Origin: Candidatus Aminicenantota bacterium
GTDB taxonomy: Bacteria; Acidobacteriota; Aminicenantia; Aminicenantales; Saccharicenantaceae
Reading direction: 5' to 3'
Length of the DNA: 11,634 bases
NCBI GenBank assembly: GCA_011048485.1
Contig: DSDX01000035.1
Location: 1 to 11,634, forward strand
Below, in pieces: positions 1-8,000 of this stretch. The notes beneath the pieces were generated by a model that searched no databases, was not told where the DNA came from, and saw nothing but the letters and a program-made list of their open reading frames with translations. The position numbers and the translations under genes are program-made. Position 1 is the stretch's first letter; each line of letters opens with the position of its first letter.

Positions 1-1916
1 GACGCGACATGTGCCTCTCGGCCTGCTTCGTCCTCCCGATCGGCGATTCCCTCGACGCGATCTTCGAGGCCGTCAAGAACGCCGCCCTCGTTCACAAGGA
101 AGGGGGCGGCACGGGCTTCGATTTCAGCCGCCTGCGGCCCAAGGGCAGCTTCGTCCGCAAGACCCAGGGCGTGGCCTCGGGCCCCGTCTCCTTCCTCAAG
201 GTCATCGACGCCGCGACCGAGGCTGTCAAACAGGGCGGCACCCGCCGCGGGGCCAACATGGGCATCCTCCGCGTCGATCACCCCGACATCGAGGAGTTCG
301 TCCGGATGAAACTCGACGGCGGCTCCGTCTCGAACTTCAACATCTCCGTAGCCGTCACCGACGCCTTCATGGCCGCGCTCGAGGCCGGCGGCGCGTACGA
401 CCTCCTCGACCCGCGCTCCGTCGTCGACGACCCGGACCGGAAGGACGGCCCCCGCCGGGGCAAGCCCCCCCGAGCCGCCGGCTCGGCCGCCGGGCCCGCC
501 GCCGGCCGCAAGGACGCCCGCGAGATCTTCCAGCTCATCGTCGAGTCGGCCTGGGCCGTCGGCGATCCCGGCCTCGTCTTCATCGACCGGATCAACGCCG
601 GCAACGCCACCCCCGGCCTCGGGCCCATCCGGGCGACCAACCCCTGCGGCGAGCAGCCTCTCCATGACTACGAGTCCTGCAACCTCGGCTCCGTCAACCT
701 GGCCAACTTCTTCGACAAGCGCGCCAAGGACGGCTTCGATTGGGCCCGCTTCGCCTCCGTCATCCGCCTCGGCGTCCGCTTCCTCGACGACGTCATCGAC
801 GTCAACCGCTACCCGCTGCCGCGGATCGAGAAGGCCACCCTGGCCACCCGGCGCGTCGGCCTGGGGATCATGGGCTGGGCCGACCTGCTCCTGCTCCTGA
901 AGGTCCGCTACGACTCCGCCAAGGCCCTGGCCCTGGCCGACAAGATCGCCGGCTTCCTCCGGGCCGAGGCCGCGGCCGCCTCGCGCGACCTGGCCGCCGA
1001 GCGGGGCTCGTTCCCGGCCATCGACCGATCGGTCCACAAGGGCGGCCCGATGCGCAACGCCACCGTCTTCACCATCGCCCCGACCGGGACCATCTCCCGC
1101 ATCGCCGGCTGCTCCTCCTCGATCGAGCCGGTCTTCGCCTTCGAGATCGTGTCCAAGATCATCGATTCCGAGCTCAGGGACGTCCACCCCATCTACGCCG
1201 AGTGGCGGGAGAGGAACCCGGGCAAGCCGCTGCCCGCGTACTTCCGGACCGCCCACGACATCGCGCCCGAATGGCACATCAAGACCCAGGCGGCCTTCCA
1301 GAAGCACGTCGACAATTCCGTCTCCAAGACCGTCAATTTCCCCCACGAGGCCTCGGTCGACGACGTCGAGAAGGCCTATCGCCTGGCCTGGGAGCTGGGC
1401 GTGAAGGGCATCACCATCTACCGCGACGGCTGCCGCGAGAGCCAGGTCCTCTACAAGAACGGCTCGACGGTCCTCCATCCGAAGGAACGGCCCGACTCCC
1501 TGCCCTCCGTCACGGACAAGATCAAGACCGGCTTCGGCAATCTCTACGTCACCATCTCGTTCCAGGGGCGGAAGCCGTTCGAAGTCTTCGCCTCGATCGG
1601 CAAGAGCGGCTACTCGACCATGGCCGACGCCGAGGCCCTGGGCCGCCTCATCTCGACCGCCCTGCGCAGCGGCGTCGAGGCCGATGAGGTCATCGCCCAG
1701 CTCAAAGGCATCGGCGGCTCGGAGCCCGTCTTCACCGAGGGCGGCCTCATCCAGTCCATCCCCGACGCCATCGCCAAGGTCCTCGAGAAGCACTTCGGCG
1801 AGGTCAAGACGTCGGCCAAGGACTTCTACACGGTCCGCTGCAAGATCTGCGGCGCGCTCCTCCCGGACGAGAAGTGCCCGGTCTGCGGCAACTGCGGCTG
1901 GAGCCGGTGCGCCTGA
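1..1916 (+). CDS. nrdJ: Adenosylcobalamin-dependent (class II) ribonucleoside-diphosphate reductase, 5'-truncated by window edge
   Basis: Reduces ribonucleotides to deoxyribonucleotides in the cytoplasm, using a B12-derived radical. The reading frame is open through base 3 with no start, so the first ATG (9-11) is internal; residues below are counted from it. Visible signatures: LSACF with redox Cys6; NPCGE with Asn211, thiyl Cys213 and Glu215; second redox Cys224 in ESCNLGS; phosphate-binding PTGTIS at 358-363; KTVNFP, then a TSCPD-type domain at about 503-575. The tail has Cys611, 614, 623, 626, 629 and 634, the zinc-binding and reducing-thiol tail usual in NrdJ. The 11-residue gap between Cys213 and Cys224 matches class II enzymes. 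An Arg/Ala/Gly/Pro-rich insert lies at about 141-169. Missing upstream: the N-terminal part, including any ATP-cone. No nrdB-like subunit gene follows, consistent with class II. Family assignment is very secure. Confidence 0.96.
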   Translation, partial: RDMCLSACFVLPIGDSLDAIFEAVKNAALVHKEGGGTGFDFSRLRPKGSFVRKTQGVASGPVSFLKVIDAATEAVKQGGTRRGANMGILRVDHPDIEEFVRMKLDGGSVSNFNISVAVTDAFMAALEAGGAYDLLDPRSVVDDPDRKDGPRRGKPPRAAGSAAGPAAGRKDAREIFQLIVESAWAVGDPGLVFIDRINAGNATPGLGPIRATNPCGEQPLHDYESCNLGSVNLANFFDKRAKDGFDWARFASVIRLGVRFLDDVIDVNRYPLPRIEKATLATRRVGLGIMGWADLLLLLKVRYDSAKALALADKIAGFLRAEAAAASRDLAAERGSFPAIDRSVHKGGPMRNATVFTIAPTGTISRIAGCSSSIEPVFAFEIVSKIIDSELRDVHPIYAEWRERNPGKPLPAYFRTAHDIAPEWHIKTQAAFQKHVDNSVSKTVNFPHEASVDDVEKAYRLAWELGVKGITIYRDGCRESQVLYKNGSTVLHPKERPDSLPSVTDKIKTGFGNLYVTISFQGRKPFEVFASIGKSGYSTMADAEALGRLISTALRSGVEADEVIAQLKGIGGSEPVFTEGGLIQSIPDAIAKVLEKHFGEVKTSAKDFYTVRCKICGALLPDEKCPVCGNCGWSRCA

Positions 1917-1953
1917 GAGGCGCCCCATGAGCGGCAACGGGCGCCGGGGGCCA

Positions 1954-1982
1954 TTGATTCCCGAGTCGTTCTTTGGTACTAT
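1954..1982 (+). promoter_or_regulatory. Putative sigma70-type promoter for the small barrel protein gene
   Basis: TTGATT (1954-1959) and TACTAT (1977-1982) are separated by 17 nt, in an AT-rich patch that contrasts with the GC-rich surroundings. An overlapping TATTAT (1980-1985) is an alternative -10 with a longer spacer. The start codon lies about 30 nt further on. This suggests that the downstream gene is transcribed separately from the reductase gene. It is a consensus match only. Confidence 0.5.
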
Positions 1983-2001
1983 TATCAATAGCCTGAAGGG
2001 T

Positions 2002-2008
2002 AAAGGAG
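2002..2008 (+). promoter_or_regulatory. Ribosome binding site deciding the barrel gene start
   Basis: AAAGGAG lies 5 nt before the ATG at 2014 but only 2 nt before the ATG at 2011. The spacing therefore favours 2014, giving a protein that starts MKKAAL with a standard signal-peptide n-region. The longer in-frame ATG at 1927 has no such site. Confidence 0.7.
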
Positions 2009-2013
2009 TCATG

Positions 2014-2466
2014 ATGAAAAAGGCAGCGCTGACCCTAGTCCTGTTCGGTTTTCTCGCCGGCGTGTCGTTCGCGCAGGGCTATCACAACGTTGGGCTCGGG
2101 CTCATGCTGGGCGAGCCGACCGGCATCTCCTTCAAGCTGTGGAAGAGGCAGACCGTCGCCTTCGACGCCGGGGCGGCCTGGTCCTTCGTCAGCGAGAAGA
2201 GCTTCCAGATCCACGGCGATTTCCTGCTGCACAATTTCGGGCTCTTTCAGGTCGAGACCGGCCGCATGGCCCTCTACTATGGCCTGGGCGCCAGGATGAA
2301 GTTCGCCGACCGGCTGACCATGAGCCTGCGCATCCCCATCGGTCTCTCCTACGAGTTCCAGAGGACGCCCGTCGAGCTGTTCATCGAGGTCGTGCCCATG
2401 GTCGACCTCATCCCGGCGACCGAGGTCCAAATGGCCGGCGCCCTCGGGTTCAGGTACTATTTCTAA
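2014..2466 (+). CDS. Small exported outer-membrane beta-barrel-like protein, hypothetical
   Basis: A 150-residue protein of unknown specific function. It begins MKKAAL, continues with a hydrophobic stretch (LTLVLFGFLAGVSF), and has a probable signal peptidase I site near SFA|QG. The mature ~130 residues show short alternating amphipathic strands (GLGLMLGEPTGISFKLW, MALYYGLGARMKF, LTMSLRIPIGLSYEF) separated by polar turns, and end in GFRYYF. A C-terminal aromatic Phe in a final beta strand is the usual signal for barrel insertion. The size would fit a small barrel of about six to eight strands; the strand count is inferred, not modelled. Start chosen from RBS spacing; ATG 2011 would add one Met. 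Own promoter upstream (1954-1982) and terminator downstream (2488-2515), so probably monocistronic. Not recognised as any named porin or adhesin. Confidence 0.8.
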   Translation: MKKAALTLVLFGFLAGVSFAQGYHNVGLGLMLGEPTGISFKLWKRQTVAFDAGAAWSFVSEKSFQIHGDFLLHNFGLFQVETGRMALYYGLGARMKFADRLTMSLRIPIGLSYEFQRTPVELFIEVVPMVDLIPATEVQMAGALGFRYYF

Positions 2467-2487
2467 GGCCTGTGAAGGCCTGCGCTC

Positions 2488-2515
2488 CGCCCGGCGCGCG
2501 CGGGCGTTCTTCTTT
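2488..2515 (+). terminator. Intrinsic terminator after the barrel protein gene
   Basis: CGCCCG (2488-2493) pairs perfectly with CGGGCG (2501-2506) around a 7-nt GC loop. The pyrimidine tract TTCTTCTTT (2507-2515) follows directly. It ends three bases before the next ATG (2519), so the lipoprotein gene may depend on read-through or on a promoter within this stretch. Confidence 0.6.
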
Positions 2516-2518
2516 CCG

Positions 2519-4495
2519 ATGACCGCCGCACATCCCGACGTTCGCTGGAACCGCGACCGTAAGGGGAGGCTCGCGAGAGCGCGGGCGGCGGCGCGTGCCC
2601 GTGCCCGGGGCCGATCCCTTCCCGTCATCCTGCTCATATTCACTTCAGCCCTTATTCTTATGGGCACGTCCGGAGCATGCCGGCCGTCGGCCGGCGACCC
2701 GGACGCGGCAACGGCCTCTCCTTCGGCCTCGGGCGATCCGGGGCCTCTCTCCGGGGGAGAGGCGCTGGCCGGGCCGCGCGCCGTCCTTGTTTCGCCCGAG
2801 AGGCCGAGGCCGGGACGGCCGCTCCGGGTCCTGGCGGCGTTCGCTTCGGACGCGGCCCGGGTCCGCCTCTCTCTCCGCGGCCCCTCCGGACGGCTCGATC
2901 CGTCCGCGACCAAGAGGGGAGGGGGGCCGCCGTTCTGGCTCGCGGCCGAGTTCGCCGCCGCCCCGGCGGGCGGTCTCTCCGTCCTGATCGAGGAGGGCAG
3001 GAACGCGGTCGAGCTCGCGGGCCCCTTCGGCCCGGACGTCACGGCCGGCTGGACCTGGGCCGCGGAGAGCTTCTACGCGGCTTGGATCGAGGCCCTGTTC
3101 GCCGTGGCCGACGAGCGCTCGTCGTGGTCCGCTCTCCACGAGGTCACCCGCGACCGCTCCCTCAACCTTCTCCACGATCACCTCGGCCTCGGCGAGGACG
3201 AGCCGTCGGGACCGAACGCCCTGGAAATGACGCCCGACTGCGCCGACAACCCGTACTTCCTGCGGGCCTACTTCGCCTGGAAGCTGGGCCTGCCCTTCGG
3301 CTTCCGGGAGACGAGCTGGGGCACTCTCGAGTCGCCGCCCGTCGCCGGACGCCTGATCCTGGCCGACCAGCGGCGGCCGGCCGCGGCTTCGGGATCGCGC
3401 GCCGTATCAGCGGCGGGCCCCGGCGCCCCTCGGGCGGCCTCCGGCGCATCGGTCGAGGCCATGCGCCGTTTCCTCGGCACGATCAAGAACGTCGTCCACG
3501 CCGGCAACGGCCGGACCGCGCTGCGGGCCGAGGGGACGGACTACTACCCCCTGGCCCTGACCCGCCGGGCCCTCGAGCCCGGCACGGTCTTCGCCGACCC
3601 CTACGGCCACACTTACACCATCGTCCGCTGGGTCGCGCAGACCCGCAAGAGCCCGGGGCTCCTCCTCGGCGCCGACGCCCAGCCCGACGGGACCATCGGC
3701 GTCAAGCGGTTCTGGAAGGGGAATTTCCTGTTCGCGACCGAGGGCGTCGTCGGCGAGCCCGGCTTCAAGGCCTTCCGGCCCATCGTCCTCGACGCGGCCG
3801 GCCGGCCCAGGCCTCTGACGAACCGGGAGATCGCCGAGAGCGCCGACTACGGCGATCTCTCGCTCGAGCAGGAGGGGATGGCCGGGGACGCCTTCTACGC
3901 CCGGATGGAACGGCTCATCAACCCCGACCCCCTCGACGCCGAGGCGGCGCTCGAGGAGCTCACCCGCGCCCTTCACGAGCAGCTCCTGGTCCGGGTCGGC
4001 TCGGTCCGGAACGGCGAGGACTACATGAGGGCCCACCCCGGGACGGTCATCCCGATGCCCTCGGGCCGGGCCGTCTTCCAGACCCTGGGCCTGTGGGAGG
4101 ATTATTCAACACCCAACCGGGACCTGCGCCTGCTCATCGCCATCGACACGGTCCTCGAGTTCCCCGACAAGGTGGCCCGCAACCCCGGCGCCTACGACCT
4201 GGGCCGCTGGAAGACGCCGGAGGAGGCCCGGCGCGGGCTGGCCGCCCTCAGCGCGAAGCGGGCCGCCGAGCTCTCGATCACCTACATCGCCTCGGACGGT
4301 TCGGCCCGGGTCCTGACGCTCGAGGACATCTTCCGCCGGCAGGAGGCCTTCGAGATGGCCTACAACCCCAACGACAGCGTCGAGATCCGCTGGGGCGCGC
4401 CCGAGGGCAGCGCCGAACGGGCCACGGCCCGCCGCCGCGCCCCGGCCTCCCAACTCGCCAAAATGGAAGCCCTCCGTCCCTTTTTCAAGAGGTAG
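2519..4495 (+). CDS. Predicted lipoprotein with transglutaminase/NlpC-like cysteine hydrolase signature
   Basis: 658 residues; family not recognised by name. Residues 1-33 are unusually rich in Arg and Ala. A hydrophobic run (34-50) then leads to GTSGAC with Cys54, a non-ideal lipobox (Ser at -3), so lipidation is probable but not certain. Residues ~85-170 read like an Ig-type beta-sandwich. A possible catalytic core follows: Cys241 in DCADNPYF with a following helix (LRAYFAWKLGLPFGF), His364 in DPYGHTY, then Asp386 or Asp390 in GADAQPDGT. The order Cys, His, Asp and the GH motif starting a strand suit the transglutaminase/papain-like fold. Low-complexity Ala/Gly/Ser sequence interrupts it around 285-305. 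The ~240-residue C-terminal part is mixed helical and unassigned. No Shine-Dalgarno precedes the start, and no in-frame ATG, GTG or TTG lies between it and Met48, which would lose the signal. Function, whether peptidase, amidase or non-catalytic, is inference. Confidence 0.75.
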   Translation: MTAAHPDVRWNRDRKGRLARARAAARARARGRSLPVILLIFTSALILMGTSGACRPSAGDPDAATASPSASGDPGPLSGGEALAGPRAVLVSPERPRPGRPLRVLAAFASDAARVRLSLRGPSGRLDPSATKRGGGPPFWLAAEFAAAPAGGLSVLIEEGRNAVELAGPFGPDVTAGWTWAAESFYAAWIEALFAVADERSSWSALHEVTRDRSLNLLHDHLGLGEDEPSGPNALEMTPDCADNPYFLRAYFAWKLGLPFGFRETSWGTLESPPVAGRLILADQRRPAAASGSRAVSAAGPGAPRAASGASVEAMRRFLGTIKNVVHAGNGRTALRAEGTDYYPLALTRRALEPGTVFADPYGHTYTIVRWVAQTRKSPGLLLGADAQPDGTIGVKRFWKGNFLFATEGVVGEPGFKAFRPIVLDAAGRPRPLTNREIAESADYGDLSLEQEGMAGDAFYARMERLINPDPLDAEAALEELTRALHEQLLVRVGSVRNGEDYMRAHPGTVIPMPSGRAVFQTLGLWEDYSTPNRDLRLLIAIDTVLEFPDKVARNPGAYDLGRWKTPEEARRGLAALSAKRAAELSITYIASDGSARVLTLEDIFRRQEAFEMAYNPNDSVEIRWGAPEGSAERATARRRAPASQLAKMEALRPFFKR

Positions 4496-4600
4496 CTTGG
4501 CTTTGCCATCTTGCTCAAAAAAAACAGCTTGTGAAAATCTTTAAGCTTGCTCCAAGCCTTAGAAGCCCCTTTTTGGCCCGAAAACCGCCCTTTTAAAGCC
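4495..4600. repeat. Hairpin-forming intergenic repeat, copy A
   Basis: An AT-rich ~106-nt stretch beginning at the last base of the lipoprotein stop codon. It aligns with 8266-8370 with a single length difference. Shared blocks include GCTTGGCTT, CATC, CTC, AGCTTG, CTTAGA, CTTTT or TTTTT, GAAAA and AAGCC, at matching spacing; overall identity by hand is about 58%. The 3' half folds into a hairpin: 4556-4565 with 4590-4599 (one mismatch, one G-U), an internal loop, then TTTT/AAAA around a 6-nt loop. The motif AGCTTG occurs three times (4494, 4526, 4544), and there is an A8 run at 4517-4524. No coding signal is visible. Confidence 0.5.
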
Positions 4601-4790
4601 ACCACTCCTACTGCCAGTCAGCTCTTCTCCTTCCCCCCACAGATGCCCGCTCATGACGAAGCGCGACCAAACGGTCAAGCAAGCGGCCAAAAGCAGCTCG
4701 GCCGGGGGAAATCGAGCCCGGATCTCGCGAGCCGGCTGTGCATACGTTCCATCCTCCCTCTCTTCCCCCCTCCCTCCGACCCCCTCCGGA
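4601..4790. other. Non-coding gap with a pyrimidine-rich tract
   Basis: No convincing gene lies here. The main feature is a strongly strand-biased C/T tract at about 4748-4778, broken by a single A at 4751, followed by the 12-nt perfect palindrome CCCTCCGGAGGG (4782-4793). A shorter C/T-rich stretch occurs around 4619-4640. Small open frames crossing the region have no ribosome binding site or recognisable protein composition. Confidence 0.5.
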
Positions 4791-4850
4791 GGGACATCCA
4801 ACACCGGATCGGACGCTCCTACGAGTAGGGGACACATAGGGGATGTCCCC
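4791..4850. repeat. REP-like palindromic element with TAGGGGACAC core
   Basis: Two mutually exclusive stems can form. GGGACATCC (4791-4799) pairs perfectly with GGATGTCCC (4841-4849). GGGGACA (4828-4834) pairs with TGTCCCC (4844-4850) around a 9-nt loop. A smaller stem CCTA/TAGG (4818-4821 with 4826-4829) sits inside. The 10-mer TAGGGGACAC (4826-4835) recurs at 8490-8499. Similar GGGGACAC palindromes occur as dispersed REP elements in many bacteria; no REP-associated transposase gene is in the window. Confidence 0.5.
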
Positions 4851-4874
4851 CCGTTCTGATCCCGCCGGAATTCG

Positions 4875-4901
4875 TTGACTTGGCCGCCTCCCTGTGATAA
4901 T
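4875..4901 (+). promoter_or_regulatory. Putative extended -10 promoter for the first BNR-repeat gene
   Basis: TTGACT (4875-4880) lies 15 nt before GATAAT (4896-4901), and TG at 4893-4894 makes an extended -10 (TGnGATAAT). Both hexamers match the consensus at five of six bases; the spacer is short, which an extended -10 can offset. Transcription would start near 4908, giving a leader of about 130 nt before the ATG at 5038. I recognise no known riboswitch in that leader. Confidence 0.55.
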
Positions 4902-5024
4902 CCTTAGTCCTCGCCCCGCGCCGCACCCAAGTTAGGCGTCCGGGCGGTCCCGCATGATGGAAGAAACCTCGGCCATCCGTCGTCCAAATGGCGACGTGCC
5001 GATTCCGTTCGTCCAAAAATCCTC

Positions 5025-5030
5025 AGGAGG
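5025..5030 (+). promoter_or_regulatory. Strong Shine-Dalgarno fixing the BNR gene start at 5038
   Basis: A perfect AGGAGG sits 7 nt before the ATG at 5038. The in-frame ATG at 4954 lacks such a site and would put 28 polar residues before the signal peptide. Confidence 0.85.
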
Positions 5031-5037
5031 GATATCC

Positions 5038-8000
5038 ATGTCCACCCGTCCGTCCCGTTTCTTCACGATCCTCCTGGCCCTGGGCTTCGTCCTGGGCGCC
5101 GGGGGCGCGGTCCTGGCCCAAGCGCAGGTCACGGCCGATGATCTCGACCTAATGACCTGGCGCTGGGTCGGTCCGGTCAATTTCTCCGGCCGGATCGCCG
5201 AATTCGCGGTGCCCCCGGGGCAAACCACGACCTATTACGTCCTCACCGCTAGCGGCGGGCTGTGGAAGACGGAGGACGCGGGCACCCACTTCGAGCCCAT
5301 CTTCGACCAGTACGGCAACCTCAGCATGGGCTCCCTCGGCATCGCCCCGTCCGATCCCAAGATCCTGTACCTGGGGACCGGCGAGCCGATGCATGCCCGC
5401 TCATCGTCCCGCGGCAACGGCGTCTGGAAATCGACCGACGCCGGCAAGACCTGGACCAACGTCGGGCTGAAGGACAGCTACTTCATCAACAAGGTCCAGG
5501 TCCACCCCGAGAACCCGGACGTCGTCTATGTCGCGGCCGAGGGCAAGCTCTACGACAACGCCATGGACTGCGAGCGCGGCTTCTACAAGACCTCCGACGG
5601 CGGCAAGACCTGGGAGCGCCTCTGGCCCCTCAACGACCGGGGCGTCGGCGACTTCGTCGTCGACCCTCGCGACTTCGACGTCGTCATCGCCCACGCCTAC
5701 AAGACCTACCGCCGGACCTGGACCTTTATCGACCGCCAGCCCGGCAACCACCTCTATAAGACCGTCGACGGCGGCAAGACCTGGAAGAAGCTCGAGCAAG
5801 GCCTCCCCAACGCCGCCGACCAGGGCCGGGCCGGCCTAGCCATGTTCCTCAAGAACCCGGACATCGTCTACGCCCGCATCGACGAGCAGGTCAACCTCGG
5901 CCTGGCCGAGCGCGACGGCGCGGCCAACTTCCGGGACCCCGGCGCCTTCGGCGGCTTCGGCGGCCGCGGCGGCGCCCTCTTCGCCGAGGGGGCCACGTTC
6001 GACACGTTCAAGGCCCACAAGATCAACAGCCAGCTGGCCAAGCAGGCCCCCCAGTTCACGCCGATCGTGGCCGCCGACCAGGCCGAGCTGGTCAAGAAGC
6101 TCAACGAGCACATCGGCGACAAGGACTTCCTGTCCAAGTCCGGCGTCGACCTGGCCGCCTTCAACGCCGCGGCCCGCAGGGTCTACGCCAAGAACAAGGA
6201 CCTCCTGGCCGCGATCGACGAGATCGAGGCGGTTCACAAGCGCCCCGAGCCCAAGGCCGACTCAAGCGAGGCCAAGGGCCGCGCCCAGATCACCAACCGT
6301 CACGTCCTCGAAATGCTCTACGGCGGCGTCCTCGGCAACCAGCAGCCGGTCAAGCGCGACGGCGTCATCTACAGGTCCGACGACCTCGGCGAGAGCTGGA
6401 CGCGGATGACCGAGTACGCCCACACCGGCGGCAGCTTCATGGTCAACCAGACCGAGGCCGGCTACTACGCCCGCATCTACGTCGATCCCGCCGACGACAA
6501 GACCATTTACTGTCCCGACACCTACGCCACGGTCTCGACCGACGCCGGCAAGACCCTCAAGCGGGCCAACTGGGACTCGGGCAATTTCTCGCTCCACGTC
6601 GACCACCGCGCCCTCTGGGTCGACCCCGCCAACGGCCAGCACATCATGAGCGCTAACGACGGCGGGGCGGGGGAGAGCTGGGACGGCGGCAAGCACTGGG
6701 ACCAGAAGGCGACCGTCAGCGCCCAGCAGTTCTACGACATCGCCTGCGACAACGAGCAGCCCTACAACGTCATGGGCGGGACCCAGGACAACGGCGCCTG
6801 GATCGGCCCCTCCGAGACGCGGAACCGCTGGGGCGTCTTCGCCTCCGACTGGCGCTACCTGCCCACCGGAGACGGCTTCTACGTCGTCCGCAACTGGTGG
6901 AATCCCGAGTGGATCTATTACGAGAGCCAGTTCGGCAATTCCAGCCGCCAGAACCTCAACAACGGCGAGACCCAGCGGCTGGCCGTGCGGACCACCCCCG
7001 AGGAGCTGGCCAAGGGCATCCCCCAGCAGCGCTACCAGTGGAACGCCCCCATCGTCCTGTCGCCCCACAACCCGGGCATCGTCTACATCTGCTCCCAGTT
7101 CGTCCACCGCTCGCTCAGCCGGGGCGACGAGGGCACGTTCGTCGCCATCAGCCCCGACCTCACCCGGGCCGACGCCCAGCGCATCGAGGAGTCGAAGAAG
7201 ACCAACCTCCAGTACGCGACGATCTACTCGTTCGCCGAGTCGCCCAAGAAGCCCGGCCTCTTCTGGGCCGGCACCGATGACGGCAACGTCCAGGTGTCGA
7301 CCAACGGCGGGGTCACCTGGACCAACATCACGGCCAATTTCTACGACATGAAGACCGGCAAGGCCAAACCCGGCGTCAAAGGCGCCCTCATCCCGTTCGA
7401 CTACTGGGTGAAAAGGGTCGTCCCCTCGGCCCACGACGAGAACACCTGCTACGTGGGCTTCAGCGCTTACCGGACCCACAACCAGGACAATACCTATCTC
7501 TTCGTCACCCGCGACCTGGGCAAGACCTGGGAGGACATCTCGGGCGGGCTCATGAACCCGCTCTTCGACGTCGAGGAGGACCCCGACAATCCCGACGTCC
7601 TCTACATCTCCGGCGACGCCGGCATCCACGTCACGATCGACAGGGGCAAGACCTGGACCGAGTTCTCGAAATCGGCCCCGGACGTCATCGTCCGCGACAT
7701 GGCCATCCAGAAGCGCGACCGCGACATGGTCATCGGCACCTACGGGCGCGGCATCTACATCGCCGACATCGCCCCGCTCAAGGAGATGACGGCCGACAAC
7801 CTGGCCAAGGACGCCTATCTCTTCGAGCCCGATGAGGTCGTTCGCTGGAACCGCTACATCCAGGGCGGCGAGCAGTATGGCGAGTTCGCCAAGGTCGACA
7901 ACCCGGCTATCGGGGCGACGATCTACTACTACATCAAGGGCGAGCCCAAGTCGGTCAAGATCGTCATCAAGGACCTCGCGGGCGACGTCGTCCAGGAGCT

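Noticed and set aside
1919..1945. GGCGCCC/GGGCGCC hairpin as terminator of the reductase gene
   Set aside because: The 7-bp stem has a 13-nt loop and no U-tract, which is too weak to call in GC-rich DNA.
1684..2013. Longer N-terminus for the barrel protein, from 1684 or the ATG at 1927
   Set aside because: It would overlap the reductase or place polar residues before the signal peptide. The RBS and promoter support 2014.
2035..3042. 335-codon minus-strand frame spanning the barrel and lipoprotein genes
   Set aside because: It crosses two plus-strand genes and a terminator and has an Arg/Gly/Pro-rich shadow composition.
4547..4859. Several small frames on both strands in the 4496-5037 gap
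   Set aside because: They overlap one another, cross the hairpin repeat, pyrimidine tract and REP-like element, and have no RBS or recognisable product.
4954..5037. Upstream ATG start for the first BNR protein
   Set aside because: A perfect AGGAGG seven bases before 5038 and the immediate signal peptide favour 5038.
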